Of a DNA stretch of 64,000 nucleotides, positions 35,685 through 45,477 are shown one piece after another. Source of the stretch: Chitinivibrionales bacterium (GTDB lineage: Bacteria; Fibrobacterota; Chitinivibrionia; Chitinivibrionales; WJKA01); assembly GCA_014728215.1 (NCBI GenBank), contig WJLZ01000068.1, forward strand, positions 18,467 to 82,466, given 5' to 3'. The number at the start of each line of letters is the position of its first letter. The first letter of the stretch is position 1. A program made the translations under genes and the position numbers. The notes below the pieces were generated by a model. It worked only from the letters and a program-made list of their open reading frames with translations, did no database searches and had not been told where the DNA came from.

Positions 35685-36875
35685 ATGAAATATGCACTTT
35701 TAATTGGCGACGGAATGGCGGATTTTCCCCAGAAATCGCTGGATAACAAAACTCCTCTTGAGTATGCCCTTACACCTCACATGGATGCCTGTGCCCATGA
35801 TGGAATTGTTGGAAAAGTGCAGACGGTTCCTTCCGGAATGCCGCCGGGCAGTGATGTTGCCAATATGTCGCTCATGGGGTATGATCCCCAGCAGTATTAC
35901 GACGGTCGTGCACCGATTGAAGCTGCGAGCATGGGAGTGGATCTCAGGCAGGGAGACAAGGCGTTCCGCTGTAACCTGGTCAACCTCGACTCGAAAAACA
36001 TGGTCGATTATTCATCCGGTCATATTGAAACCGATGATGCTCATGCAATAATCGGCGAACTTAAAGAATCGCTTGATTCCGATTCGGTCTGCTTTCATCC
36101 GGGTGTCAGTTACCGTCATCTTGCTGTTGTAAGCGATTTTCCCGAAGGCGATCTGAAGTGTACACCACCTCATGATATTTCCGGACGGGAGTATAAACCA
36201 TTTTTACCTCAGGGCACGGGACAAGAGCGGGTCCTGGATCTTTTTTACCAGGCCAGAGATATACTGGCCCGTTCTCCGGTAAACAAAAAAAGGATAAGCC
36301 GGGGAAAATGTCCGGTGACCGATATATGGTTGTGGGGACAGGGATCTGCAATTGCACTTCCCACTCTCGCAGAACGGTATTCCCTCTCAGGATCAGTTGT
36401 TTCGGCCGTCGACCTGGTAAAAGGATTGGGAGTTCTGGCCGGTCTTACGGTTTGTAACGTTCCGGGGGCTACCGGCTACCTCGATACTAATTATGCAGGA
36501 AAAGTGAGTGCCGCGGCAACAGCGCTCGAAACTCAGGATTTTGTGTATCTCCATGTTGAAGCACCCGATGAGACGTCCCATGAAGGGTCCCTGGAGAAAA
36601 AGATTACCGCTATTGAAGCATTCGACCGGAATGTGGTGGGAGAGATAAGGAAACTGAAAGATCAGATGAAAGATTTGCGAATATGTGTTCTTCCCGACCA
36701 CGCTACCCCTGTATCAATGAAAACCCATCATGACATGCCGGTACCCTATGCAATGTGCGGAACGCATATCGCCGCCAACCATGCTCAAACCTATTGTGAG
36801 AAATCCGCCCATGATTCGGAAATAGTAAGTGGGGTGGAACTTTTTGATCGATTTATCAAGGGGAACTTTGATTAA
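35685..36875 (+). CDS. apgM: ApgM-type phosphoglycerate mutase homologue, possible homoserine kinase
   Basis: 396 residues of the archaeal-type cofactor-independent phosphoglycerate mutase, alkaline-phosphatase superfamily: metal residues D9 (LLIGDGMAD), S56 in GSDVANMSLMGYD, and late VLPDHATP and KTHHDMPVPY. By sequence it could interconvert 2- and 3-phosphoglycerate. Its place directly after hom-thrC, in a window without thrB, fits the group of ApgM homologues reported to act as homoserine kinases. I favour that role but sequence alone does not settle it. Confidence 0.85.
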   Translation: MKYALLIGDGMADFPQKSLDNKTPLEYALTPHMDACAHDGIVGKVQTVPSGMPPGSDVANMSLMGYDPQQYYDGRAPIEAASMGVDLRQGDKAFRCNLVNLDSKNMVDYSSGHIETDDAHAIIGELKESLDSDSVCFHPGVSYRHLAVVSDFPEGDLKCTPPHDISGREYKPFLPQGTGQERVLDLFYQARDILARSPVNKKRISRGKCPVTDIWLWGQGSAIALPTLAERYSLSGSVVSAVDLVKGLGVLAGLTVCNVPGATGYLDTNYAGKVSAAATALETQDFVYLHVEAPDETSHEGSLEKKITAIEAFDRNVVGEIRKLKDQMKDLRICVLPDHATPVSMKTHHDMPVPYAMCGTHIAANHAQTYCEKSAHDSEIVSGVELFDRFIKGNFD

Positions 36876-36909
36876 TTCCAACTCCTGAAAACGTCGTTTG
36901 TAAGGGACC

Positions 36910-38364
36910 ATGAGAATAAAGATTTTAGAAAAATTTGGAACACTCATTCTTGATTTCATCGCGTTTAATATTGCCTTTATTGCCTCGGTGTGGCTTCGTT
37001 ACAAAAGCGGACTTTTTGCAGAACTTTACAACCCAGATGTTGATATCGTTTCATATTTTGTGCCTGTCGGACCGGTTCTGACAATATCGTTCGGGTGGAT
37101 AATCCTCTTCTTTTTTACCGGGTTGTACAGAGAGTGGTATAAAGAATCACGTATCGATGTCTTTTTTGCAGTGACCAAAGCGGTCATTATCGGATTGATA
37201 ATCGTACTGCTCATCACCCGGGGTCATGAACTTTACCAGTATATGAAAACCGGAAAATCGCCGGTGTTCTTTACCCATGCAACAATCGCCATCATGGTGA
37301 CCTATGGGGCATGTTTTCTCTTTTTTGCTACGGCGAATCGTTTGTTAATACATTCATTTCTCAGCTGGCTGGCTGCAAAGGGAATCGGGACCAGAAAAGT
37401 CTTGATCATAGGTGCCAATGAATCGGGTTCAAAGCTGGTTCGGGAAATTAAACATTATCCCCATCTCAGAAACCGGGTCGTCGGTTTTATCGATGACGAC
37501 GGTCGAAAGAAAGGGAATGCACTCGAAAATTTGCCGGTATTCGGCACCTATTCTGATATTCCTTCCGTGGTAAAAAAAGAGCAGATTCAGGGAATTATCA
37601 TTTCTCATGTTTCGACTTCCGCCAACGAAATCATGCGGGTGATAGAGTATTGTGTTGATGTCAAGGTTGATATTTACATGATTCCTTCACTTCTTGATGT
37701 TATCTCGGGGCATTTCAAGACCCACCAGATTTTCGGCGTCCCGCTTATGGTTTTGTTGCAGGATCATATGTCACCCTGGGAGGCACAGGTCAAACGGTTG
37801 ATCGATATTCTGGCATCGATGCTCGTTCTCGGATTTGGGGCACCGCTATGGGGGATGATCGCCCTTGTGATTAAATGGAATTCTCCCGGCCCGGCTCTTT
37901 ACAGCCAGAAACGGGCAGGAAAGTTCGGAAAACCTTTTATGCTCTATAAGTTCCGCTCCATGTATCAGGATGCAGAATCACGATCGGGACCGCAATGGGC
38001 GGTCAAGGATGATCCGCGTATTACTCCGGTCGGTCGATTTATCAGAAAAACCCGTATCGATGAAATCCCTCAATTTATTAATGTGTTTAAAGGGGAAATG
38101 AGCCTTGTCGGTCCCCGTCCCGAACGCCCTGTTTTTATCGAGAAATTGAAAAAAGAGATCCCCTGGTATATCAGACGATTAAAGATGAGACCCGGAATTA
38201 CCGGGTGGGCCCAGGTGAAACATAAATATGATGAAACTATTGAAGATGTAAAGCAGAAGGTCATGTACGATCTCTATTATTTCGAAAACATGTCCCTCAT
38301 GCTGGACCTTAAAATAATGCTCAGAACCATCCTGGTCGTATTTACCGGAAAAGGTGCTCATTAA
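36910..38364 (+). CDS. polyprenyl-phosphate sugar-1-phosphate transferase, second copy
   Basis: 484 residues. Four or five N-terminal membrane helices (10-150), a nucleotide-binding CoA-like domain (about 165-265: RKVLIIGANESGSKLVREI), then the catalytic domain from about 298 (VKRLIDILASML, SPGPALYSQKRAGKFGKPF, YKFRSMYQDAE, DEIPQFINVFKGEMSLVGPRPERP, RPGITGWAQV). The WxPRPERP-type end is typical of enzymes priming exopolysaccharide or O-antigen. The shared middle domain marks it as homologous to the protein at 7648. No sugar specificity can be read. Confidence 0.92.
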   Translation: MRIKILEKFGTLILDFIAFNIAFIASVWLRYKSGLFAELYNPDVDIVSYFVPVGPVLTISFGWIILFFFTGLYREWYKESRIDVFFAVTKAVIIGLIIVLLITRGHELYQYMKTGKSPVFFTHATIAIMVTYGACFLFFATANRLLIHSFLSWLAAKGIGTRKVLIIGANESGSKLVREIKHYPHLRNRVVGFIDDDGRKKGNALENLPVFGTYSDIPSVVKKEQIQGIIISHVSTSANEIMRVIEYCVDVKVDIYMIPSLLDVISGHFKTHQIFGVPLMVLLQDHMSPWEAQVKRLIDILASMLVLGFGAPLWGMIALVIKWNSPGPALYSQKRAGKFGKPFMLYKFRSMYQDAESRSGPQWAVKDDPRITPVGRFIRKTRIDEIPQFINVFKGEMSLVGPRPERPVFIEKLKKEIPWYIRRLKMRPGITGWAQVKHKYDETIEDVKQKVMYDLYYFENMSLMLDLKIMLRTILVVFTGKGAH

Positions 38365-38561
38365 GCCGATTTATTGTAAAGACCTTTCCTCCTGCATGCT
38401 TTTAAAATTAAAATAAGCCTTTAAACATTTGTTTCTCAAAACATAACAGGTATACAAAGTATCAGTTAGAGATGCATACCTGATTATTCATCCGCTAAAA
38501 ATGATTAAATAAAGCAATTCTGTGTCGCAAATCAGGATTTAATTGTCATAGCGAAAATCTA

Positions 38562-38590
38562 TTGAATAATGGAAAAAAAAGGAGTATAAT
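38562..38590 (+). promoter_or_regulatory. sigma-70-type promoter of the HDOD/HD-GYP unit
   Basis: TTGAAT, 17 bases, TATAAT. The -10 is perfect. Transcription would begin near 38597, about 45 bases before the start codon. Confidence 0.7.
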
Positions 38591-38643
38591 ACAAAAACGG
38601 ATTAGCTCGCTAAAAAAATGTTCGGGCAGTAGCTTTTTCTTAT

Positions 38644-40476
38644 ATGGAGTTCCCCATGGTCATCATGATGCTCACCACCGAAAATGAGCGTGAAGAGCAG
38701 ATTCTTACAATGGCGTTTCGCCAGCGAGGTGTCGATGTTATATTATTCCGACCAGATTACAAAAATTACATCAAAATGCTCCAGTTTTTACCTGATATCC
38801 TGATTGTCGAATTTCCCAGACTTCACACCGACCAAGGTCACTTTGTAAAGCTTTTGCGGCAACATAAAAAAACCCGTAAGGTACCGATTATCGCCTATGG
38901 AGACAGAGCCGATACTCCTGTCAGGCAGGGCATTTTAAAAAAGGGAGTAAATGAATATCTCGAACGACCCTTGAAATTTTCGGTGCTCCTTAATACGATT
39001 GACACAAAATTGAAACTTATTAATAAGTCTTTGAAAGATGATGAGAATAAAGAAGAAAATGCGAATGCGATGGATGATACGTCGGCTTTGCGGGATACCG
39101 ATACATTGCCGACAAAAAAGATACAGATAATGGTACATCATGTCGCCGGGTTGCTTGCATTTCCTTTCACCGTAGCAAAGGTGCTGAAACTTGCCGATGA
39201 TCCAAAGGCGGGTGCCGTTGATCTCGGGAAGGTAATCAATTCGGATCCGATAATTTCTGCAAACATTCTGAAAGTCTCAAACAGTGTCTTTTTTGCCTCT
39301 TCCAACCGTCGAATCAGCTCGATAAAAGATGCCGTAGTCCGAATCGGGTTCAGAGAAACCAAGCGGATCGTGATGGGGATGGCGGTAATGGATCTGGTCG
39401 AAAAAGAAAATAGAAATTACGGCTTTGACAGGATAAACTTCTGGTACCATTCACTTGCCTGCGCTGTTTTCGCAGAAGCGTTTGCCAAACGAATGGGGGG
39501 TATCTCCACCGAGGAAGCTTTTTTATCGGGACTTCTCCATGATCTCGGTATTCTGATCATGGATGAATTTTTTTCCGATATTTTTGCTGAAATACTCGAA
39601 AAAACAGCGGAGGAAGGCTGTCAGTATATTGCCAAGGAGACCGCATTTTTGGGAATTAATCACAACGATGTGATAAAAGAACTGTTCGCCAAGTGGAGAA
39701 TGCCCGAGCAGATTACCGAAGCTGTGGTTAAACATACCGGCTATCGTTCTTTGGAAGGCAAACTTGATACGGCCGGGCAAAAACTGTCCCTTTGCGTGGG
39801 TATGGGTAATGTGCTGGCAAAATTGATGCATCTTGGTAGTGAAGCCGATCAGTTTATCAGGCCAATACCCAATTGGGCTTTCCGGGCGGTGAAAATGCAG
39901 GCCGGGATTACCAAAGATTTTATAGAAAATGTTTATCGGGATATTAATCTGTTCCGCCAGTTTCTTAAGCTTGAGGAGCGGGATTTTTTACGGCAAGGAC
40001 AGGGAATTGAAGGTGCCGAGGAAAGAGCCGTGGGAATTGTAAATGCAGCAAAGGAGATTATGATTCCGCCAGCGCTTTATCTGCAAAAAGAGGGTATGAA
40101 TGTTAAATGGGTTAAATCCCTGGAAAAAATTCATGAATTTGATGGTAAACTCGATTTAGTTCTGATCTGGGCCGATGAAAATGTCACCCCTGAAAAGATC
40201 GACCAATATACAGGAATAATCAAAAAAGGCGATGCGCAAAATCAACCGGAATTTGCTCCCCTGCTGATCTGTATTGATACACATTCATCACTTCCAGATC
40301 ATGATGCGGTGAAAAAGTGTTCATTTATGGATCAAAGCTGTGATCTCCGCCATCTCGACCGAATTATCATGGAGATCTTAATGGGGAAGGTGATTGAATT
40401 CGTGCCCTTTGATTCGGAAGCGATCAGGACGGATACCGGGTCTGAAGATATATCGGAAATTGAGGCTGAAGTTTAA
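38644..40476 (+). CDS. HDOD-domain protein with pseudo-receiver N-terminus
   Basis: 610 residues. The first ~125 fold like a response-regulator receiver (FLPDILIVEFPRL) but the phospho-acceptor Asp position is Glu56, so it probably cannot be phosphorylated. An HDOD domain follows (about 165-365): FPFTVAKVLKLADDP, DPIISANILKVSNSVFF and SGLLHDLGILIMDEF. The last ~110 residues look like another degenerate receiver (KLDLVLIWADEN). HDOD proteins are signalling scaffolds without enzyme activity. Its stop codon touches the start of the HD-GYP gene, which points to a joint role. Confidence 0.85.
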   Translation: MEFPMVIMMLTTENEREEQILTMAFRQRGVDVILFRPDYKNYIKMLQFLPDILIVEFPRLHTDQGHFVKLLRQHKKTRKVPIIAYGDRADTPVRQGILKKGVNEYLERPLKFSVLLNTIDTKLKLINKSLKDDENKEENANAMDDTSALRDTDTLPTKKIQIMVHHVAGLLAFPFTVAKVLKLADDPKAGAVDLGKVINSDPIISANILKVSNSVFFASSNRRISSIKDAVVRIGFRETKRIVMGMAVMDLVEKENRNYGFDRINFWYHSLACAVFAEAFAKRMGGISTEEAFLSGLLHDLGILIMDEFFSDIFAEILEKTAEEGCQYIAKETAFLGINHNDVIKELFAKWRMPEQITEAVVKHTGYRSLEGKLDTAGQKLSLCVGMGNVLAKLMHLGSEADQFIRPIPNWAFRAVKMQAGITKDFIENVYRDINLFRQFLKLEERDFLRQGQGIEGAEERAVGIVNAAKEIMIPPALYLQKEGMNVKWVKSLEKIHEFDGKLDLVLIWADENVTPEKIDQYTGIIKKGDAQNQPEFAPLLICIDTHSSLPDHDAVKKCSFMDQSCDLRHLDRIIMEILMGKVIEFVPFDSEAIRTDTGSEDISEIEAEV

Positions 40477-41862
40477 ATGGGAACGACCACGAAGAAAATT
40501 TCTCTTGAGAGCATAGAGCCGGGTGCTGTTGCAACTCAGGAATATCTTTCGGAAAAAGGAGAACTTCTTATTGCCAAGGGTATGGTGATAACCGAGCGTC
40601 ATCTTGATATCCTGAGGCGGCGTAATATTTTCGAAGTCTTCCTGAAACTATCGAGTGAAGAAGAAGAGCTTCAACATATCATTTCCCGGCAGTTTGATGC
40701 TGTTGATGATTTTGAACTGGAGCCGGAAAAACAGACTGAAGCGCCACCTCCTGAAAAATCGCCGGTAGTGAGTAATATCAAAGAGGGCAGAATAGGACTC
40801 GAACAACTAAAAAAAAGTGAAATCACCTTTAATCTTGACAAGCGCATCAAGTCGCAAGGCACGGCCGACAGGCCCTTCGGCCGTGCACTGGCCGATAAGG
40901 CCACGCAGATCTCGGTAGCGGAACGGACTGAAGAATACAAAGAGCGTGTGGCAAATCAGTATGAGGAAGCGTTAAGCGAAACAACCGAACTTCTCAACAG
41001 GTGTGCACAGGGAGGGGATGTCAATGCACAGGAGGTTCGCTCTACTGTATCACGATTTGTGAAACTGTTTGTCACCGATAAAAATATACTTCTCAATATT
41101 TCGGGTATAAAACATAAAGGGAAGGATTATCTCTACAGTCACTCGTTGAATGTCTGTCTTTTGTCTGTCAATATTGCTGCGGCATGCGGATATAACGAAT
41201 TCCAGGTCATGGAAATCGGCATGGGCGCTATTCTTCATGATGTCGGTATGCTGCTGTTGCCGGAAAAAATACGGATTCAGGAAAAAAAACTCACCGAAGA
41301 TGAATGGTTTGAGGTCCAGAAGCATCCCATTCTGGGGCTTCATTTAATGGAAAAAATAAAAGGGCTGCCGGAATCGGTGCCCATTATTTCCTATCAGAGT
41401 CATGAGCGGGTAAATGCACGGGGCTATCCCAAGCAGCGGGGGACCCGTCTAATTCACCGGTTTGCAAAGCTTGTTCAGGTCGCCGATGTTTATGAAGCGA
41501 TGTCGTCTCCCCGAAGCTATCGACGGCCGCTGATTCCCTACAAGGCTATGGAAAACATCATAAAAATGACCAAAAGAAATCTTGTTTCAAGCGAGTATAC
41601 CAAGGCCTTTCTGCAATATGCATCGCTGTTTCCGGTTGGTAGTCTTGTCCAGCTCAACGACGACCGGATTGCAAAGGTAATCGATACAAATAAAGACTCC
41701 TTTGCCAAACCGGTAGTCAGTGTTCTTACTGATAAATCCGGGACCCCCTATAGCAAAGAAAAGATTACTCAAATCGATTTACATAAAGATTCGAGTGTAC
41801 AGATAGTCAAAGCCCTGCCAAATGACTGTATGAATGCAGTCGGCATTATGGATGGCTTTTAG
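40477..41862 (+). CDS. HD-GYP-domain phosphodiesterase
   Basis: 461 residues. The N-terminal ~150 residues are a poorly conserved, partly disordered region with an acidic/proline stretch. The HD-GYP domain (about 215-400) has I-L-H254-D255-V-G and H309-ERVNARG-Y317-P318, so the metal-binding and GYP motifs are present and c-di-GMP cleavage is likely. A further ~70-residue domain ends the protein. It follows the HDOD gene with no gap, so the pair is probably a signalling module controlled by one promoter. Confidence 0.92.
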   Translation: MGTTTKKISLESIEPGAVATQEYLSEKGELLIAKGMVITERHLDILRRRNIFEVFLKLSSEEEELQHIISRQFDAVDDFELEPEKQTEAPPPEKSPVVSNIKEGRIGLEQLKKSEITFNLDKRIKSQGTADRPFGRALADKATQISVAERTEEYKERVANQYEEALSETTELLNRCAQGGDVNAQEVRSTVSRFVKLFVTDKNILLNISGIKHKGKDYLYSHSLNVCLLSVNIAAACGYNEFQVMEIGMGAILHDVGMLLLPEKIRIQEKKLTEDEWFEVQKHPILGLHLMEKIKGLPESVPIISYQSHERVNARGYPKQRGTRLIHRFAKLVQVADVYEAMSSPRSYRRPLIPYKAMENIIKMTKRNLVSSEYTKAFLQYASLFPVGSLVQLNDDRIAKVIDTNKDSFAKPVVSVLTDKSGTPYSKEKITQIDLHKDSSVQIVKALPNDCMNAVGIMDGF

Positions 41863-41891
41863 ACGAATTGCGCGGCAAGGTCGCGTATCGA

Positions 41892-43007
41892 TCAACTCAG
41901 ATGGTCAAGCACAATGCGCAGCATTCGTCTGACCGGTTCTGCAGCACCCCAGAGTAGCTGATCACCAACACTAAAAGCAGAGATAAACTGAGGCCCTAAA
42001 TTCATTTTCCTGATCCGGCCGATAGGAACACTCAGGGTGCCGGTCACCGCTGCCGGGGTTAACTCCTTAAGTGAGACCTCTTTTTCGTTCGGGACCACTT
42101 TTACCCAGTCATTTGATTGCCCGATAATATTCTGGATTTCATCAACGGGAATATCTTTGTTGAGTTTGATAGTCAAACCCTGACTATGACAGCGCATCGA
42201 GCTGATACGAACACAGATTCCGTCCACAGGAATCAACGGATCGCTCTGGAGAATTTTATTTGTTTCGGCATATCCTTTCCATTCTTCTCTGCTCTGCCCA
42301 TTCTCCATTGGTTTGTCGATCCATGGAAGAAGGCTTGCGGCAAGGGGCTGAGTAAAGTTGTCAACCGGCAAAGAGCCGTCCCTGAGCTTTGCGGTTACCA
42401 GCGAATCATACTCGAGTGCCGAGGCTGCCGGATTATCGAGGGCACTTTTTGATGCCTCCACCAGTGCGGCCATCTGTTTTACCAGCTCGATCATGTTTTT
42501 CGCACCGGCCCCTGAAGCCGCCTGATAGGTCATGGAGGACACCCATTCGACCAGTCCCTTCTCAAACAGCCCTGCAATCGCTATAAGCATGAGACTGACA
42601 GTACAATTACCGCCGATATAGTTTTTTATGCCCGAAGACAATCCTTTGTCGATTATTTCGCGGTTTACCGGGTCGAGAACTATGATGCTGTCGTTATCCA
42701 TGCGTAATGCAGAAGCTGCATCGATCCAGTAACCTTTCCAGCCGCTTTTCCGGAGTTCGGGATAGACTTTTCTTGTATAATCACCCCCCTGACAGGTTAT
42801 TATAATATCCATACCTTTGAGGATGTCGATAGAAAAAGCATCCTGAAGAGCCGGAATATCCATGCCGATATCAGGACCTTGCAGGCCGACCTGCGAAGTG
42901 GAAAAAAAGAGGGGTTCAAATCCATTGAAATCGTTTTCGGCATTCATTCGCCCCATAAGAACCGAACCAACCATGCCGCGCCAACCAATAAAACCAACCT
43001 TAAGCAC
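41892..43007 (-). CDS. asd: aspartate-semialdehyde dehydrogenase
   Basis: Makes aspartate semialdehyde for lysine, methionine and threonine, and for diaminopimelate in the wall. About 371 residues of the enterobacterial type: VGFIGWRGMVGSVL, active cysteine in IGGNCTVSLM, and RCHSQGLTI. The start is GTG at 43007 with a GGAGG site five bases upstream; the frame runs 51 bases further up without one. It converges on the HD-GYP gene with about 30 bases between. Confidence 0.94.
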   Translation of the reverse strand: MLKVGFIGWRGMVGSVLMGRMNAENDFNGFEPLFFSTSQVGLQGPDIGMDIPALQDAFSIDILKGMDIIITCQGGDYTRKVYPELRKSGWKGYWIDAASALRMDNDSIIVLDPVNREIIDKGLSSGIKNYIGGNCTVSLMLIAIAGLFEKGLVEWVSSMTYQAASGAGAKNMIELVKQMAALVEASKSALDNPAASALEYDSLVTAKLRDGSLPVDNFTQPLAASLLPWIDKPMENGQSREEWKGYAETNKILQSDPLIPVDGICVRISSMRCHSQGLTIKLNKDIPVDEIQNIIGQSNDWVKVVPNEKEVSLKELTPAAVTGTLSVPIGRIRKMNLGPQFISAFSVGDQLLWGAAEPVRRMLRIVLDHLS

Positions 43008-43122
43008 TATTACCTCCCTGAGTATGATAATTCGAAATTCGAAACAATTAGACCCCATATCTCAATGTGTCGTGAAAGGCCGTAAATGCTTCGTAACTCG
43101 AGTAAAAACATGTTTTTATCCC

Positions 43123-43156
43123 AAAAAAAAGACTACTCCACCATCGTGAAGTAGTC
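43123..43156 (-). terminator. intrinsic terminator of the NfeD/flotillin operon
   Basis: Read on the minus strand: an 11-pair stem GACTACTTCAC with GTGGAGTAGTC (one T-G pair), loop GATG, followed by eight T. It lies about 180 bases past the last gene of the operon and before asd. Confidence 0.85.
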
Positions 43157-43336
43157 ACCATTGACCAGAATAAAATAATATATTGTAGTATTTATTTCAT
43201 AGCATATTAAAATATGTTCTCGCCGAACATCACGTTAGTGACAGGGCCACAAAACCGGGCGGGTACTGCTAACTCATGATGTCGGAATGGAACAATCAGA
43301 TAAATTATCTTCTGCTACAAAAACATACGGTGTCGC

Positions 43337-43879
43337 TTATTTCCTCAGCCCCACTGGCGGAGCGAGTATTTCGGAAAGAACAACAGCGTCGCGGAGTTTT
43401 TCCGGTGATAGCTCCAGGGGATATTCTTTTGTTTTTTTCTGCCCTGGCTCTTTTGCGGCAAGGCTGGGCCTGGGTTTCGCAGGTCTTTGAGATTTCTTTT
43501 CGATCGCTGTCTTTTTGTGTTCAGTCCTTGGCGTCGGAGCCTTTTCCTTTGCAACCTGTTTTTCCTGCTGCCGGCGGAGCACTTCAGGTTTTTCTGCTCC
43601 CGATGAAGGCAAGTCCTTTTTTATTGCATCGCTTATATCATTAAAGAACCCTTTAAGGTCATCTTTGACCGATGATACCGGGCCCTGAAAAAGCTGCCGG
43701 TCGGGTTTTTGTTCCTGAGGCGATTGAGGATTTGCCGGTCCGGCGGGTTTCCTGGATTTTTCCATTTGCTCAAATTCTTTTTCGGCCTGTTGTTCCTTTT
43801 TGCGTGCCTGGGCACGGGCAAAAAACCAGATAATTAGAAATATTATCGGGATAAGCTGTCGAATAAAATCAAAATCCAT
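43337..43879 (-). CDS. membrane-anchored basic/proline-rich protein, flotillin operon
   Basis: About 180 residues from the ATG at 43879, which has a CAGGAA site. One N-terminal membrane helix (about 7-22) is followed by a long charged, helical and disordered cytosolic tail (RKKEQQAEKEFEQMEK, later Lys/Pro-rich). No family recognised. It is the last gene of the NfeD-NfeD-FloA unit, 90 bases after floA, so it may be a membrane-domain partner of flotillin. It could instead be unrelated and merely co-transcribed. Confidence 0.65.
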   Translation of the reverse strand: MDFDFIRQLIPIIFLIIWFFARAQARKKEQQAEKEFEQMEKSRKPAGPANPQSPQEQKPDRQLFQGPVSSVKDDLKGFFNDISDAIKKDLPSSGAEKPEVLRRQQEKQVAKEKAPTPRTEHKKTAIEKKSQRPAKPRPSLAAKEPGQKKTKEYPLELSPEKLRDAVVLSEILAPPVGLRK

Positions 43880-43968
43880 GGGTATTCCTGCTGTTAAATC
43901 TGATTGATGTACGGCATGGCCTTCACGGCCATGCCACAAAGAGATGATGTTGAGTATCCGCGAATTAT

Positions 43969-44955
43969 TTACTGTTCGTTTTCATCTTTTTTATCCCGCG
44001 GTGATCCTATGGAATCCCTCATCGAGGTATCTGCTTCAATGTTTTTCATGCGATAGTAGTCCATGACACCGAGCTGTCCCTTTCTGAAAGCTTCAGACAT
44101 GGCGAGTGGCACTTCCGCTTCAGCCTCGACAACTTTAGCCCGCATTTCCTGGACATTGGCTTTCATTTCCTGTTCTGCTGCAACCGCCATGGCTCGCCGC
44201 TCTTCGGCTTTTGCCTGGGCAATTCGTTTGTCGGCTTCGGCGCGATCGGTCTCCAACTCGGCTCCGATATTTTTGCCCACATCAACATCGGCAATATCAA
44301 TGGAGAGTATTTCGAACGCAGTTCCGGCATCCAGGCCTTTTTTCAGGACCATTTTCGAAATCGTATCAGGATTTTCGAGCACTTCCTTATGGGTTACCGC
44401 AGAACCGATTGTCGTCACAATACCTTCCCCGACCCGGGCAAGGATAGTGTCTTCACCGGCACCGCCGACCAGACGCTCGATATTCGCCCTGACAGTTACC
44501 CGGGAAATGGCTTTCAGCTGAATACCATCCTTGGCAACCGCTGCCACAAGGGGCGTTTCGATTACTTTGGGATTGACACTCATCTGAACCGCTTCCAGAA
44601 CATTCCGTCCGGCAAGATCGATAGCAACACAGCGGTCGAATTTCAGATCGATATTGGCTTTGTCTGCCGCAATCAGCGCCTGCACTACCCGCATGACATT
44701 ACCACCGGCCAGATAGTGGGATTCCAGGGCATCGGTGTCAATAACGAGTCCGGCTTTTACCCCCATGATCTTCGATTCGACAATCAATTTTGGCGGAACT
44801 TTACGAAACCGCATGAAAACGATGTTCAGCAGTCCCACATGCGCGCCTGAAATCAGGGCCTGAATCCACAAGGAAAGCGCAGAAGCAATAAAGAAAAAGA
44901 GAATAAGTGCTGCAACGGCAAGAACGGCAATAACTAAGACAATAACAGGGTTCAT
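43969..44955 (-). CDS. floA: flotillin-like protein FloA
   Basis: Membrane-bound SPFH protein that organises membrane regions of altered fluidity. About 328 residues: one N-terminal membrane stretch, then the FloA signature ([35 protein letters not shown]-like [17 protein letters not shown]) and the alanine/glutamate-rich coiled coil ([19 protein letters not shown]). The ATG at 44955 sits after an AAAGGTGG site. It is downstream of two NfeD genes, its standard partners. Confidence 0.95.
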   Translation of the reverse strand: MNPVIVLVIAVLAVAALILFFFIASALSLWIQALISGAHVGLLNIVFMRFRKVPPKLIVESKIMGVKAGLVIDTDALESHYLAGGNVMRVVQALIAADKANIDLKFDRCVAIDLAGRNVLEAVQMSVNPKVIETPLVAAVAKDGIQLKAISRVTVRANIERLVGGAGEDTILARVGEGIVTTIGSAVTHKEVLENPDTISKMVLKKGLDAGTAFEILSIDIADVDVGKNIGAELETDRAEADKRIAQAKAEERRAMAVAAEQEMKANVQEMRAKVVEAEAEVPLAMSEAFRKGQLGVMDYYRMKNIEADTSMRDSIGSPRDKKDENEQ

Positions 44956-44988
44956 GAAAACCACCTTTCCCAAAACAAATCTTTGTAT

Positions 44989-45477
44989 TTATGAATCATC
45001 TTCTTTTTGTTCGACGACAATGCGATTTCCGGCAACCTCGACAACAATTATGGGGCTGTTTTTTTCTATATATTCACCCCGGGTAATGACGTCGACACGC
45101 CGGTTGTTGATAAGTGCAACTCCTGAAGGATGGAGATCCGACTGCGTTATCCCTTCCGTGTGAAGGTATTTCTGCAGTGATGATGTCTGAGTTTGAGCGC
45201 CTTCTTTATTTGTCAGCTTTGTCCGCAGGGTTGCCGGCGAATGGGCAAGCAATTTCAGTCCGATAATCACCAGAACAGGAAGTGTTACGATATCGATCAC
45301 TACAAATATAAACCCTGCAGCTACTGAAATGCCGGTAAATGCCATATAAAGTGCGTATCCTAAAAGACCAACCGCTGCAATGGAGAGCAGGCCACCGGAG
45401 GGCAGAATGAATTCTGCGATGATTACAATTACTCCCAGTAATTGTAGAACAACAGGTATCCATATGTTACTGCTCAT
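44989..45477 (-). CDS. NfeD-family membrane protein, short form
   Basis: About 162 residues: membrane helices at roughly 7-80 (IWIPVVLQLLGVIVIIAEFILPSGG), then an OB-fold NfeD domain (about 95-160: GVALINNRRVDVITRGEYIEKNSPIIVVEVAGNRIVV). The OB fold binds flotillin-type proteins in related systems. The start at 45477 follows a GGAGG site and overlaps the upstream NfeD protease gene by 11 bases; a longer frame to 45558 lies within that gene. Confidence 0.88.
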   Translation of the reverse strand: MSSNIWIPVVLQLLGVIVIIAEFILPSGGLLSIAAVGLLGYALYMAFTGISVAAGFIFVVIDIVTLPVLVIIGLKLLAHSPATLRTKLTNKEGAQTQTSSLQKYLHTEGITQSDLHPSGVALINNRRVDVITRGEYIEKNSPIIVVEVAGNRIVVEQKEDDS

